The position numbers were made by a program, and so were the translations under genes. Below, one piece after another: positions 1 through 9,502 of a stretch of 64,000 nt of DNA. Source of the stretch: JBEKIK01 sp050013075 (lineage in GTDB: Bacteria; Planctomycetota; Planctomycetia; Pirellulales; Thermoguttaceae); assembly GCA_050013075.1 (NCBI GenBank), contig JBEKFZ010000007.1, positions 1-64,000 on the forward strand, in the 5' to 3' direction. Each line of letters begins with the position of its first letter. The stretch's first letter is position 1. The notes below the pieces were generated by a model, which saw only the letters and a program-made list of their open reading frames with translations, was not told the DNA's origin and made no database searches.

Positions 1-123
1 ACCTCCTTGTCCTTTGCGTTTAACCACACAAAGTTTACAAGGAACCCCGTCCTGTTTTCACTATCAATTTCCATCATAAAATCTGCGAAAGTTCAGATAA
101 GAATTTCGTATAAAATGTTTAGC

Positions 124-141
124 CCCGGAGCTTGCTCCGGG
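124..141. repeat. Palindromic repeat, CCCGGAGC-TT-GCTCCGGG
   Basis: A perfect 8-bp inverted repeat with a 2-nt loop lies just behind the kinase stop codon and is preceded by AGCC. Related hairpins of the form (T)TTAGCCCCGG...CCGGGG recur at 19031-19054, 40472-40497, 36988-37049 and 50410-50490, always between genes. It may act as an mRNA 3' hairpin, but no strong T-run follows it. Confidence 0.7.
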
Positions 142-165
142 AGTTTTAGCCGTAAATGTAATAGC

Positions 166-1056
166 CTACGCTTTGGGTTGAATTTTGAACATCCGTATCA
201 TGCGAAACTCATTTAAAAAATCTTCCATTGTATTGGGCCGTGCGGCTGGATTCTTTGACATGCACTTGCGTACCAATTGGGCGAACTCCGAAGATACATT
301 ACTGTTAAAGGCCTCCAGCGGCGGCGGCAGGACTCGCAGGTGTTTCATCAACAGGTCGTTGGAGTTTACACCCGTAAACGGCGGCCTGCCAGAGAGCAAC
401 TCGTGCAACACGCAGCCAAAACTATATACATCCGCGCGCAGGTCCTGGGCCTTGCCGCGAATCTGCTCGGGGGCCATGTAACTCCGCGTACCTTGGACCT
501 TGTTGCGTCCGGAAAAAAATTTCATAAATCGCGATTTTTGTTTACGTGCCAAGGCAAAGTCGATTAGTTTGATTTTACCTTCATCGCTGACAAGGAAGTT
601 ATCCGGCTTGACGTCGCGGTGGACCCAGCCCATTTTGTGAAGATATCCCAAGGCCTCGGCCGAGCTTTCCACGATCTTCGGCAGCAAATAGGCGATTTTT
701 TCAATGCCCGCGTTAATCCGCTGCTTCAGGTTCGGGGCTGAGAACCACTCCACTACCAAGTAAGGGGTGCCGCGATCATTGCCAAGTGAAAACATCTCGA
801 TTATCTGAGGGTGTTTTAAGGTGCAGCCAACGGCATATTCCCAACGGAGAAAGCGGATTTGTTCCCGGTCACTAAGGTATTTGTCCAGTAAGGTTTTAAT
901 GCCCACCATGCGATCGTTGGCGTCGTCGTAGGCTTGCCAAATGTGGCAGTTTTGGCCCGTGTGCACCACGTTCAACAACCGATATGGACCGAGATAACCT
1001 GGTGTTGCCTTTGCCACTGGGAAACTTCTCGCGCGAATGCCCTGCGCACGGCACAA
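166..1056 (-). CDS. Serine/threonine protein kinase (Hanks type), soluble
   Basis: A 296-residue single-domain eukaryotic-like kinase. Visible landmarks are the VGIK lysine (about K54), a conserved Glu in the alpha-C region (about E73), the catalytic loop HRDVKPDN (146-153), the metal-binding Asp at 166 and the APE motif (195-197). Two features are unusual: the glycine-rich loop (VVHTGQNCHIW) is degenerate, and the DFG motif reads DFA. There is no transmembrane segment and no extracellular sensor or PASTA region, unlike many planctomycete kinases, so it is probably cytoplasmic. The start is taken from the first ATG; the kinase fold begins near residue 24, so the true start could be slightly downstream. 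It is separated by about 300 bp of repeat-bearing DNA from the large membrane protein gene upstream. Substrate unknown. Confidence 0.9.
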   Translation of the reverse strand: MCRAQGIRARSFPVAKATPGYLGPYRLLNVVHTGQNCHIWQAYDDANDRMVGIKTLLDKYLSDREQIRFLRWEYAVGCTLKHPQIIEMFSLGNDRGTPYLVVEWFSAPNLKQRINAGIEKIAYLLPKIVESSAEALGYLHKMGWVHRDVKPDNFLVSDEGKIKLIDFALARKQKSRFMKFFSGRNKVQGTRSYMAPEQIRGKAQDLRADVYSFGCVLHELLSGRPPFTGVNSNDLLMKHLRVLPPPLEAFNSNVSSEFAQLVRKCMSKNPAARPNTMEDFLNEFRMIRMFKIQPKA

Positions 1057-1357
1057 GTGCCGCGGCTAAACAAACACCCCTCTTTATGGGGTTCGGCCCG
1101 ATAGCCGCTTGTCCGCCAAAAACACAATTATCGAATACAGTTTAGCCCCTTGCTACCAGTTGGGCAACGGCTGTTTTACCCCCCCGAGTGGATTGTGCGG
1201 TGTTTGGTAAAAGAAAAAAATGCGAAAACAGACAATTGGAAAAGGGAGCGGTCCCCTGCCCTGCTCTTTTATGACAATAATCGGAAGATTTCGATAATAA
1301 TTTATTTGATGTGCATCGCGAAACCGCAAGCGGTTTTTTTCGTCGTTCATCCTTCAT
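1057..1357. other. Intergenic region with palindromic repeat
   Basis: About 300 bp between the kinase start and the stop of the large membrane protein gene. It contains one copy of the GAAACCGC/GCGGTTTT palindrome and a short CATCCTT-type tract close to the upstream gene's stop. Short overlapping ORFs here have no recognisable content. A D-arm-like stretch near 1150-1175 on the minus strand does not extend to a full tRNA. Confidence 0.6.
1320..1338. repeat. GAAACCGCAAGCGGTTTT palindrome, copy 1
   Basis: A 7-8 bp inverted repeat with a 2-nt centre, followed on the plus strand by a run of T. It is the first of nine near-identical copies (1320, 9458, 17448, 20341, 24854, 34978, 41807, 51899, 60128), all intergenic or in a repeat-derived leader. 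On the minus strand this copy follows the stop codon of the 1358-4549 gene and a short GATGAAGGATGAA tract. Confidence 0.85.
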
Positions 1358-4300
1358 CTATTTCTCTTTCATGATTTTCAAGATCAACTCCGCCAATCGG
1401 GCTTGTTCTTCGGCGAGTTGTTCGTACTGCTTGCGCTGCTGCTGGTTGGGTTTGCCGTCCGGGCCGACGGACTCGGCCAGCGCGGCCGTTCGGCGGTTGA
1501 TTTCCTGTTGGAGCATTTTGAGCAATTTTAATTCAGACAGATTTACGGTGTTTTCCGATTGCTTGGCGGCCTGATCGGCGTTGGCCGGAGTCTTATTATC
1601 GGCATTAGCCGGCTGATTCGGTTGATTTTCAGGCGATTCCGGCTTCAATGCATCCAGCAGCAGATCCAGTCTGCGCATGGCGTTTTGCTGGGCTTGTTGC
1701 GTTTCCGCAGCGGTCAGATATCGTTCGAGAAATCCGGCGGCCTGCTCCATGTCGCGGCTTGCTCCGTCGATTGCCAAGGCAAAAGCTGCGGCCGCGCTGA
1801 GTTGGTCGCCCAGGTGCATGGCGTCGATTTGCAGCGAGCGTTGCAATTTTGCAAGATCGAGAATCGCCGCCAACTGGTTTCTGTTGAATTGTCCCTGCGA
1901 TTGCCGCTGTTGTTGAAAACGACTGGTTTCTTCCAAAATACTTTCCTGCCGCTTGCGAATATCCTTAATAAAATTTTCCAGCCGGGCAAGTTGATCGGCG
2001 GAGGATTCCCGAGTGCTCTGGTGGATGAGAATATCGATGATTTGCCGGAGGTTTTCCATGATGGATGTTTGTTGTTCGGCTGCCTGGCCGACCTGATTTT
2101 GCCGCAGGTTATCGGCGCAAGACCGCATTTGTCCCCCGATGCCCATGCGCCCGGCCTCTTCCAGAGCAACGGCGACTATTCTGGCCGCCAAAGGATCGCT
2201 GTTTTGCAACTCCGCTTCGGAGCGGTCCATGTCTTGGAAGATCCCCTCGAGCGACCGGGCGTGATCGAATTGCCGGGAGGCGAGGATTTTCAAATCGGCG
2301 GCGTCTTGCGTTGGCAGGTCCTTCGATTCCTTGCCCAGGGTTCGCCGGGTAGTTTCGGCAGTTTGCCGGGCCGTCTGTTCCTGCTCGCGGAGCAATTGGC
2401 TTAAATCGCGCTGAAAACGGAGACTGCTGTCCCATTGCGTTAATTCCGCGATCAATTTTTCCAGAACTGAGACGACCTGGTCTTGATTTTTGCCGGCCGT
2501 GGCCAATGCGGCGGCGACTTCTGAACGAGTATCGGCGGGCGCGGACGTTTCGCTGAGTGCGATTTCGGCGGATTTGACGGCCAAGGTCAATTCGCGGCCG
2601 ATAACCGGCAATTCGTCGCCCTGGAGCCGATCGATTTCATCCAACACCGAATTCAAACGCTGTTTTAGATCGGGATTGTCGATGCGGTTGTTTTCCAGAT
2701 CGGCCAGCATGGCGGAAACGTGCGATGGAACGCCTTCGCCGGCGCCGGTCAATACCACGTTCACCTGGCGCTGGCCGAGTTCGGCCGCGCGGAGCTGATC
2801 CAATTCGGGTTGTTCCAGCCGTTTTGTCTCGGCCAGGCGGATTTCAATCGCCTCGACTTGCAAGCGTCCGGCACGCTGCATTTTAAGCACTCGATCCAGT
2901 TCGGATAGAAGCAGATTTTGCCGCCCGGCGATGCGGTCTTCAATCTCGCGCGGCGTGACAACGATCAAACGCCGCGGTTCGCTGCGGGCGGTTTGAGGCA
3001 GGTAGTCGGAGGCCGCAGCCTGAAACACGACCTCCATGCCGGGCGCAAGGCGCAGCGGTTCCAATTGCCAGCGATAATCGACGACTTGACGCTGACCGGG
3101 CGGCGACGATTGCGAAAGCCCCCCCGCAGATTGCCGTGGAAGTTGTGGCGGGCCGGCATAGAGCGGCACGTTCGTCTCCGGGGATAAGGCAAGCGGAGTG
3201 TTTTCGGCCGGCGCGGGTACCTCAGCGGCGGTCCGAAGGCTAAATGCCAAAATCACGTCGCGGACGGCCAAATCATCTTTTGCCGTGATTCGCAAGGGCA
3301 CAACGGCCTGGGGAGTGACGTATATATTAGCGGCCGGCTGCTCGATGGTCACGCTGGGCGGCGAGTCGGCAACGACAACGATTTCCCAGCGATCGTTCTC
3401 TCCGCCCGTAAGTCCTTGGCGATCAGTAAGGCGGAACCAATATGAAGTGGATTTTTCCACGGTCAATGCGGCGTCGTTGAAGGCCGCGTGCAGCCCGTCG
3501 GCGCTTATTCGGCCGGGAAATTCGCGGCCGTCATCCAGTGAGAGCACGGCCGATTGCAGCGGTTTCGCGGCCTTGGCGTCGATTTCCAATCGCGTGCCGG
3601 CCAGTGCGCGGATGTTATTCTCGGCCTTTTCCGGCGGCCACCCGGTGTACGTCGGCGGGATAAGGCGGATCGATACCGACTCGACGGCCGGCTGATCGAC
3701 CACTTCCACCGGCAGCCAGGGCATGGAACGGTCGTCTCCGCCCTCGACGCGGTATGAGAATGGACGGACGACGTTTTCCCGCCGGGCGACCGCCGCCTTG
3801 CCCACCTGGTGCATCAATACGCTTTCTTCCACCGAAGCGCCGTCGGCACCGGTAAAACGATAATGGATGTAAACCTCGGCAGGCAACGCCGCGGCGGCGG
3901 AATCAACGGCTTCGATCTCGAAGGCCTGACCCCTGCCCACGCGATCCACGGGATGGCTGATCGCAAGGTGGTTTTTTTGCGGCCAGGCGGCGTTGCCAAA
4001 CGGGTTCAGCAACCGGACAAGGGCAGTTTGCGACGCGATTGGATCGATTATCGCCAGCATTGCCGCCGCCGCGCAAACCATGATCGAAAACAGTGCCGCA
4101 TGTACGGCCGGGCGGGAATTTACGGCCTGGTTGAAATCGATGTCCGCGGTCTCGGCCGTGGTTTGTGCAATGACCGAGCGGCGCAGACCGGGCGAACCGG
4201 CCGTAGGATCGTCCTCGGCCTGGGCGATGAACTCCACCGCGCTAAGCAGCCGATCGTCCAGGCCGGGAAAACGGCGCTGCAACTTGACCGCCAGGTCGGC

Positions 4301-4549
4301 GTTCCGGAAGCGAACAACGGCCGGCAGATAAAAAAAGCGGTAACCAGCCCAGCCTAACGCCCCCAGCAACGCCAACGAAGCCATGATCCGCAAGCCGCGA
4401 TCTTGAAACCGCAAAACATAGTCCGTCAATCCCAGAAGGATTGTCGCCCCCAGCAAGGCGCTTAGTATCGCGCTCAGACCGCGAACAATCACCAGCAGCC
4501 GTACGCGGCGTCGCAGAACGGCAAGTTTTTCCTCGATGGGATGGGGCAT
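1358..4549 (-). CDS. Large DUF4175-like membrane protein with coiled-coil C-terminus
   Basis: A 1063-residue protein. The N-terminus has two hydrophobic segments (about 22-42 and 54-76) and a third near 148-170; the middle is beta-rich and ligand-domain-like; the C-terminal half is Gln/Glu/Leu/Arg-rich with long predicted coiled coils and ends in a basic tail. The architecture matches planctomycete proteins of the DUF4175 type that accompany MoxR/BatA clusters, an assignment made from recall of architecture rather than a search. It is the last member of the co-directional run propeller-MoxR-DUF58-BatA-VWA, but a 258-bp repeat-filled gap separates it from the VWA gene upstream. It probably sits in the inner membrane with a large soluble part. 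Its biochemical role is unknown. Confidence 0.8.
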   Translation of the reverse strand: MPHPIEEKLAVLRRRVRLLVIVRGLSAILSALLGATILLGLTDYVLRFQDRGLRIMASLALLGALGWAGYRFFYLPAVVRFRNADLAVKLQRRFPGLDDRLLSAVEFIAQAEDDPTAGSPGLRRSVIAQTTAETADIDFNQAVNSRPAVHAALFSIMVCAAAAMLAIIDPIASQTALVRLLNPFGNAAWPQKNHLAISHPVDRVGRGQAFEIEAVDSAAAALPAEVYIHYRFTGADGASVEESVLMHQVGKAAVARRENVVRPFSYRVEGGDDRSMPWLPVEVVDQPAVESVSIRLIPPTYTGWPPEKAENNIRALAGTRLEIDAKAAKPLQSAVLSLDDGREFPGRISADGLHAAFNDAALTVEKSTSYWFRLTDRQGLTGGENDRWEIVVVADSPPSVTIEQPAANIYVTPQAVVPLRITAKDDLAVRDVILAFSLRTAAEVPAPAENTPLALSPETNVPLYAGPPQLPRQSAGGLSQSSPPGQRQVVDYRWQLEPLRLAPGMEVVFQAAASDYLPQTARSEPRRLIVVTPREIEDRIAGRQNLLLSELDRVLKMQRAGRLQVEAIEIRLAETKRLEQPELDQLRAAELGQRQVNVVLTGAGEGVPSHVSAMLADLENNRIDNPDLKQRLNSVLDEIDRLQGDELPVIGRELTLAVKSAEIALSETSAPADTRSEVAAALATAGKNQDQVVSVLEKLIAELTQWDSSLRFQRDLSQLLREQEQTARQTAETTRRTLGKESKDLPTQDAADLKILASRQFDHARSLEGIFQDMDRSEAELQNSDPLAARIVAVALEEAGRMGIGGQMRSCADNLRQNQVGQAAEQQTSIMENLRQIIDILIHQSTRESSADQLARLENFIKDIRKRQESILEETSRFQQQRQSQGQFNRNQLAAILDLAKLQRSLQIDAMHLGDQLSAAAAFALAIDGASRDMEQAAGFLERYLTAAETQQAQQNAMRRLDLLLDALKPESPENQPNQPANADNKTPANADQAAKQSENTVNLSELKLLKMLQQEINRRTAALAESVGPDGKPNQQQRKQYEQLAEEQARLAELILKIMKEK

Positions 4550-4611
4550 AAAATAAGTTGCAGCTATCAGCTTTCAGCAGTCAGTTTTTAACGTACCAGG
4601 CACACACAAAG

Positions 4612-4670
4612 CGCGACCGACCAACCGACCATGCTCCGCATGGTGCCCGTTGGTGCCCGTCGCGGTTTTA
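4612..4670. repeat. Imperfect palindrome, GCGACCGACC...GGTGCCCGTCGCGG family
   Basis: A dyad-rich element running from GCGCGACCGACC through CATGCTCCGCATG to GGTGCCCGTCGCGGTTTTA. Related elements built from CGACC...GGTCGCGG arms lie at 22878-22902, 30022-30046, 35991-36056 and 55415-55475. All are between genes. Confidence 0.65.
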
Positions 4671-4710
4671 CGGCGATTTCAGCGACACCCTATTATCTAT
4701 TCATGTATAA

Positions 4711-4800
4711 GTGGGCAGTAAACTGCCCACCCCTATTCCCTATTCCCTATCCCCTATCCCCTATCCCCTATCCCCTATCCCCTATCCCCTATTCCCTAAC
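4711..4800. repeat. GTGGGCAGT hairpin followed by CCCTATC heptanucleotide array
   Basis: A 20-bp palindrome (GTGGGCAGTA + AACTGCCCAC, 4711-4730) is followed directly by about ten copies of a 7-bp unit, CCCTATT or CCCTATC, ending at 4800. The array ends a few bases before the stop codon of the minus-strand VWA gene. The same GTGGGCA palindrome recurs at 34917-34938 and 51863-51882, and CCCTATT units recur at 33797-33826. Confidence 0.9.
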
Positions 4801-4807
4801 CACTATC

Positions 4808-7195
4808 TTACACCATACCGCCGCGTTTTCGCAGCAGCCATTCGCCAATCAGCAGCGCCAGGAACAATAGCACCAGGGGCCATTTGTTCCATAGGGGTAT
4901 GGGAGGCAAAGTTTCCACCGGCACTTGTCGGCCGGGAGGCAAATCGCGGAGCAACTTGCCGGCCGTTTGGAAATCGTAGTAGCGGCCGCCGGTCAGTTTC
5001 GCGGCCTCGCGCAGTGCGGCCTCGTCCATGCGAACACGGGCGAACTCGCCGGGCGGCGGATAAACGACGAAATCGGCCGCCGGCGCGATTCCTTCAACTC
5101 CGGGCGCGGCAAGCCAAGCATGATAACTGCCCGGCAACGGCCGGTTAAGCGCGCCTTCGAAAGTTCCGCGGCCCATCGAAGTGCGGAGAAGTTGCAGACG
5201 TTGAGTTTGCCGGCCCGGCTGCTCGACCACCACCGTCACGCCGTTGTCTTCGACCGGGGCAAGCCGCTCATCGGCAAAGCGCACGCGGAGCTCAACCGCC
5301 TCGCCCTGGGCATACTGCCGTCGATCGGCGGTGAGGGTGACGCTGCGCCCGCCCTCGGATAGTTTCGAGCGGCTGAGGTAACGAATGGTTTGGATCCAAT
5401 AGCGGGCGAAATACACGTCGCCGACGCGCCATCGCCAGCGCCAAGTTTCGTCGGTGGCGTGGAAGAGCACTTTTCCCGCTCCCACGTACTGCATGATGAA
5501 TATGGGCATGGGGCGGCCGTCGGGCGTGGTGCGGGCGGGATTTTCGGCCAACACCCGGGCGCCGGGTTTCAGGTCCGCCGCCTCGACAAACCAATACAAC
5601 TCCGGCAGGCTTTGCCAGATGGCTTGCGTTTCGGCCGGAGAATCGCCCAACTGCATGGCCGGTCCAGACAGCCCAAGTTCGGTGGGCCTAAGCTCGAAGC
5701 CTTGGGTGATCGGTTCGTTCACCTCGGGTAAGCGAACGTTGGCGGGATTGATTGGCATCAGACGCGCCAAGGGCGTATCGCGATAGGCCAGGGGCATGTA
5801 CTTTGGACCGGCCACTAGCACCAGTGCACCGCCTTTGCCCGGCTGATCGACGAACGCCGCCAGGCTTTGCATGGCCGAGGCGCTCAAGAGCGCCGGGTTC
5901 AGGTCGCCGAGGATAATCACGTCGTAGGAGAAAAGATCCTCCCGCCGCTCGGGAAACGTGCGCAGCGCCGCCTTGTCCTGGGCGGCGTGTTCCAGGTCGG
6001 CGTCCTGAAGGACCGTGTGCAATTCGATTGTTTCGTTGCGCTCCAGAACGTTTCGCAGGTAGCGGAATTCAAAACCGGGGCCGGCCCAGGCCAAAAGCAC
6101 GCGGAGTTTTTCCTTGCGCACCCGGACGGTTCGCGATTGGCGATTGTTTTCCGTTTGCAGTTCGCCTTCTTGCGGCTCGACTTCGACCTCGTAATCGAAT
6201 TGTCCGACCTGCGTGGGCCGATAGAGCAGCCGGACGGTCTGCGATTGGTCGTCCGGGCCGAGCGTGACTTCGGTCTTTGCCAGCACGTCGCTCTTGCCTT
6301 TTTCGCGGAGCAGGACCGAGGCCTTGGTCCCCTGAAACCCGGAGGCGCTGAGTTTGCACTCGAAATTCACGACGTCGTCGACGAAAACCGCGTCGTCGAC
6401 CATTAGATCGCTGATCGCCAAATCGCGCATGGGCCGATTGCCGCCCAGGCCGATGCAAAAAAGCGGCACGCCGCGGCGCTGGGCATAAGCGGCGGCCTCG
6501 GCCAGCGATGGCCCTTCGGTATTGATGCCGTCGGAGAGAATTACGATTGCCGCCGGCATCGCGCCGCGCAGATCGTCGAGAACGTCGCGCACGGCCGCGC
6601 CGATGCGGCTGGTCTCGCCGCGGGGCTTTAACGACTTGAGTTCATCGACCATGCCTTCCACGTCCGGCCGGCGGCTGAGCCGGACGCCCGTCAGAAAATA
6701 AATCCGCAACTTGTACTGGCCGGTTAATCCGTTGAGGATTGCCGCGTTTTTTTCGCAAAGCAGCGTACGGAGGAGATTCCAGCGGGTGATTTCGGCGTCT
6801 TGGGGCGTTGCTTTTTTTATGCGATCTTCCAATACTTTGCGGATTTTGTCGTTGTAGCGGTCGACAATGGTCATGCTTTGCGAGTCGTCGATCAGCAGGA
6901 CCGCGTAAGGCAATCCGGTGCGTTTCAGCACAAGCGTTACTTGGGAGATCATCAAAAGCACCAGGGCGGCCAGCGAGAGCCGGACGGCGGCCAGCATCAG
7001 ACGATATCGGCGGCCGGCGCGCCGGCCCTCGCGAAGATAAATTCCCACAATGAACATCGCCGCCAAGACGGCCGCCAGCAGCGTTATCCAGGAGGGCCAA
7101 GGCCAGTTGTAATCGAGGCTCCAGGCCGTCCCCTCGCCGGAAACGGTTTTCAGGCCGAACCATCGCTCGATCCAGTTGCTCAATGTACCGCCCAT
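4808..7195 (-). CDS. VWA-domain membrane protein with GATase1-like C-terminal region
   Basis: About 795 residues from the chosen ATG. Two transmembrane segments (about 35-53 and 68-87) precede a von Willebrand A domain with the MIDAS motif D-D-S-Q-S (103-107) and the strand IVILSDG. A large middle region carries the ILGDLNP and VLVAGP strands typical of a glutamine-amidotransferase-like fold, and a final hydrophobic helix and basic tail (WLLRKRGG) close the protein. The open frame extends upstream to 7363 inside the preceding gene; I chose the ATG at 7195 because it gives a 16-bp overlap with the BatA-type gene and the hydrophobic start expected for the family. MoxR-linked VWA proteins are generally thought to act in envelope or metal-dependent assembly processes; the specific role is not known. 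Confidence 0.82.
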   Translation of the reverse strand: MGGTLSNWIERWFGLKTVSGEGTAWSLDYNWPWPSWITLLAAVLAAMFIVGIYLREGRRAGRRYRLMLAAVRLSLAALVLLMISQVTLVLKRTGLPYAVLLIDDSQSMTIVDRYNDKIRKVLEDRIKKATPQDAEITRWNLLRTLLCEKNAAILNGLTGQYKLRIYFLTGVRLSRRPDVEGMVDELKSLKPRGETSRIGAAVRDVLDDLRGAMPAAIVILSDGINTEGPSLAEAAAYAQRRGVPLFCIGLGGNRPMRDLAISDLMVDDAVFVDDVVNFECKLSASGFQGTKASVLLREKGKSDVLAKTEVTLGPDDQSQTVRLLYRPTQVGQFDYEVEVEPQEGELQTENNRQSRTVRVRKEKLRVLLAWAGPGFEFRYLRNVLERNETIELHTVLQDADLEHAAQDKAALRTFPERREDLFSYDVIILGDLNPALLSASAMQSLAAFVDQPGKGGALVLVAGPKYMPLAYRDTPLARLMPINPANVRLPEVNEPITQGFELRPTELGLSGPAMQLGDSPAETQAIWQSLPELYWFVEAADLKPGARVLAENPARTTPDGRPMPIFIMQYVGAGKVLFHATDETWRWRWRVGDVYFARYWIQTIRYLSRSKLSEGGRSVTLTADRRQYAQGEAVELRVRFADERLAPVEDNGVTVVVEQPGRQTQRLQLLRTSMGRGTFEGALNRPLPGSYHAWLAAPGVEGIAPAADFVVYPPPGEFARVRMDEAALREAAKLTGGRYYDFQTAGKLLRDLPPGRQVPVETLPPIPLWNKWPLVLLFLALLIGEWLLRKRGGMV

Positions 7196-9414
7196 GTCGC
7201 GTGATATCCGAGACGCCAGGCCAAAAAAGTTTCCAGAAATAATAAACATAAAACCACATACAGCAATTCCACCTGCAAGCCCGCGCCGGCAAGCGATGCT
7301 GCGAGCGCCGGGCGGCCGGCGTTCTGCCAGGCGGTCTGGCGCATAAACGTCGCGCCCGGCCACACGTCAGTTTGCAACTCATCGGGTGGAAGTTGCGCGA
7401 GGTCGCTTTCCAAGGTATCGACGTTGACCGCGAAAACCAGGCTGCGATCGACGGGCGGGCCGAAGCGGGCCGCATAAACGCCGCTTTGGGCCGTGTCGGC
7501 GAATTGCAACAGGTTCGCGCCGTCTTGGGTTCGCCGCTGAAAATGCTGCGTGCGTCCGTCGGGCGTTTGCATTGTTACGGGCGCGTCGGCCGAAGCTGGG
7601 GGCGCAGTCGCGGCGATCGGGTCGCCCACGTCCAGATTGCGCCCTCTGGCATTGCCGCCCAAACAGAAGGCCAAAATCTCCTGCACCAGCGGCAGAAAGC
7701 TGGGCCAAAGCGGCATGGCCGTCCAAGTCGCATCGGCCGAGGTGGCCGACAGGATCACATGCCCGCGCTCGATACTCTCTTCCACCAACAGTGGATCGCC
7801 GTTTGCCGTTGCCAAAACAACGTGGGCGGAAGAATCTTTGGGCACTTGCAGCTTGAAATACTTGAATACTGGCGTGGTGAGCAATCCGCTTTCGCCCCGG
7901 CCGCGAAAGGCATGCAGGATCGGATGCCGAAAGGCGAGCGGGTCCAGGCGGAGTTGCGGTTGGTCGATTAGCGTTCCCAATCGGGCGGGCAGAATTCGCC
8001 CCTGCCCTGCCCTGCCCTCTCGGCCGCTGAATGAGTCATCGGCCATCTCGCAATTGTATCGTTCGGGCAGGACCTGATCGCCGAGAAAGAACACCACGTT
8101 GCCGCCGCTTTGCAAATAATTGCCAAGCAGCCGGACTTCGTGCGAAGTGAATTGGGCGACGTTGCAGATGAACACGCAATCGTAGCGCGTCAATTCGCGC
8201 TCGACCAGCGCGGATTCGGGGGCGACCTCGGGTTTGATCGCGTTTTGCCGCGATTCGTCGCCTTGCGGCGAGAGCGCCTCGGCCAGATAATCGGCCGCGC
8301 CGCTGAACGGTTGGCCCGAAGGCCGGCCATCGATGCACAAAACGCGAATTTCCTGCCTCGCGTTGATCGCCAGATAGCGGTGGTTATCCACTTCCAAGGC
8401 GTCGCCGGGCGCGCGAATTTCCAGGGCATGATCGCCGGGCGCTTCAAAGCGATGAGTAAAGATGAGAGAAATTTCCTCGCCGGCCGGCACGTCGACAAAC
8501 TTCCGTTCGATCCGCCGTCCGTCGGCCAGCAGTTCCACGGGCTGACGCGCGCGAGATTGGCGTCCGAAGTTTTTGATTGAGGCTTGAAGATTCACATTCC
8601 GACCGGCGATGACCAACGGATCGCTTGGACTAAGGGCGGTTACCGCCAGATTTTCGGCCCCCGGTTGGCCCACGTCGAGAATGACAATCTCGGCCGCGTC
8701 GGCCAATGCGGCGCTGCGCCGGCGGAACTCGGCCATCGCCGTTTGATTCAACTTCGGCGACCAACTAACGCGCTGCAAATCGGTAAGGAAATATATTTCG
8801 TGTTGGGTTATGCGCGGATTATCATGTTGTGCTTTGGGAAGCAGTTGTTCGATTGCCGCCAACGTGCCGGGCAGGTCGGCCGTGGTTTGGGTCGGTTGCA
8901 AGGCCTCGATTTCGCGGAGAATTTCAGCTTGTTCCAAGGCCGGCTTGCCGACCACGACTCTACTGGGCGAAGACATCAGCACGAGCGTGAATACGTCGCC
9001 TTGGTGACTGTCTTCGACGATCCGCCGTGCCAGTTCCTTGGCCTTTTCAAAGCGGGTTTGGTCGGCAGGCTTGAAATCCATGGAATACGAGCCGTCGAGG
9101 ACCAACATGCGGTGCACGGTTTCGCCGCTGCCGGCAGCCGAGCCAGGACGCTTCCAATACGGTTGGGCAACGGCCAGCACCAAAAGTACGATTATCGCCG
9201 TGCGGATCAAGAGCAACAGCCACTGTTCGAGGAACAACCGCCGCGTGTGCTGCCGCACGGCCGCCGCGAGAAATTCCATGGCCGCCCAAGCCGTTTGCCG
9301 ATAATGCCGCCGGGTCCAAAGATGGATCAATATCGGCGCGGCCGCCGCCGCCAACCAACCCAGCATGGGCAGGTTGAGAAAACCAAAGGCGAAGATCGGC
9401 GGCTGCGGGAGCAT
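7180..9414 (-). CDS. BatA-type VWA membrane protein
   Basis: A 744-residue protein with the typical BatA N-terminus: a membrane helix (about 12-32), the basic LIHLWTRRHYR stretch, and a second helix (64-84), followed by a VWA domain with MIDAS D-G-S-Y-S (107-111). A long variable region follows (YDCVFICNVAQ and VVFFLGDQ strands suggest a GATase1-like fold), and a C-terminal membrane helix near 720-737. It lies between the DUF58 gene and the second VWA gene, with which it overlaps. The family is named for Bacteroides aerotolerance proteins, and members pair with MoxR ATPases, as here. Confidence 0.88.
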   Translation of the reverse strand: MLPQPPIFAFGFLNLPMLGWLAAAAAPILIHLWTRRHYRQTAWAAMEFLAAAVRQHTRRLFLEQWLLLLIRTAIIVLLVLAVAQPYWKRPGSAAGSGETVHRMLVLDGSYSMDFKPADQTRFEKAKELARRIVEDSHQGDVFTLVLMSSPSRVVVGKPALEQAEILREIEALQPTQTTADLPGTLAAIEQLLPKAQHDNPRITQHEIYFLTDLQRVSWSPKLNQTAMAEFRRRSAALADAAEIVILDVGQPGAENLAVTALSPSDPLVIAGRNVNLQASIKNFGRQSRARQPVELLADGRRIERKFVDVPAGEEISLIFTHRFEAPGDHALEIRAPGDALEVDNHRYLAINARQEIRVLCIDGRPSGQPFSGAADYLAEALSPQGDESRQNAIKPEVAPESALVERELTRYDCVFICNVAQFTSHEVRLLGNYLQSGGNVVFFLGDQVLPERYNCEMADDSFSGREGRAGQGRILPARLGTLIDQPQLRLDPLAFRHPILHAFRGRGESGLLTTPVFKYFKLQVPKDSSAHVVLATANGDPLLVEESIERGHVILSATSADATWTAMPLWPSFLPLVQEILAFCLGGNARGRNLDVGDPIAATAPPASADAPVTMQTPDGRTQHFQRRTQDGANLLQFADTAQSGVYAARFGPPVDRSLVFAVNVDTLESDLAQLPPDELQTDVWPGATFMRQTAWQNAGRPALAASLAGAGLQVELLYVVLCLLFLETFLAWRLGYHATWAVH

Positions 9415-9430
9415 GATATAGCTTAGTGGA

Positions 9431-9476
9431 CAGTGGGCAGTGGGCAGTGGTTAGTGCGAAACCGCGAGCGGTTTTT
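9431..9476. repeat. GTGGGCA heptamers plus GAAACCGC palindrome
   Basis: The tract CAGTGGGCAGTGGGCAGTGG consists of a 7-bp unit and is followed by a copy of the palindrome at 9458-9476. Toward the DUF58 stop there is a CATCTTTCATC remnant. In minus-strand reading the order is stop codon, GATGAAA units, palindrome, CCACTGC units, next start codon. Confidence 0.8.
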
Positions 9477-9502
9477 ATTAGCAATCATCTTTCATCTTTT
9501 TT

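Noticed and set aside
1130..1180. tRNA-like D-arm (TTGC...GCAA) on the minus strand
   Set aside because: No matching anticodon stem, T-arm or acceptor pairing can be drawn.
1358..4549. Plus-strand ORFs of 80-280 codons over the large membrane protein and other GC-rich genes
   Set aside because: They are shadows in Arg/Ala/Pro-rich antisense frames with no recognisable domain.
4731..4800. Heptamer arrays as a CRISPR array
   Set aside because: Units are 7 bp without spacers, and no cas genes are present.
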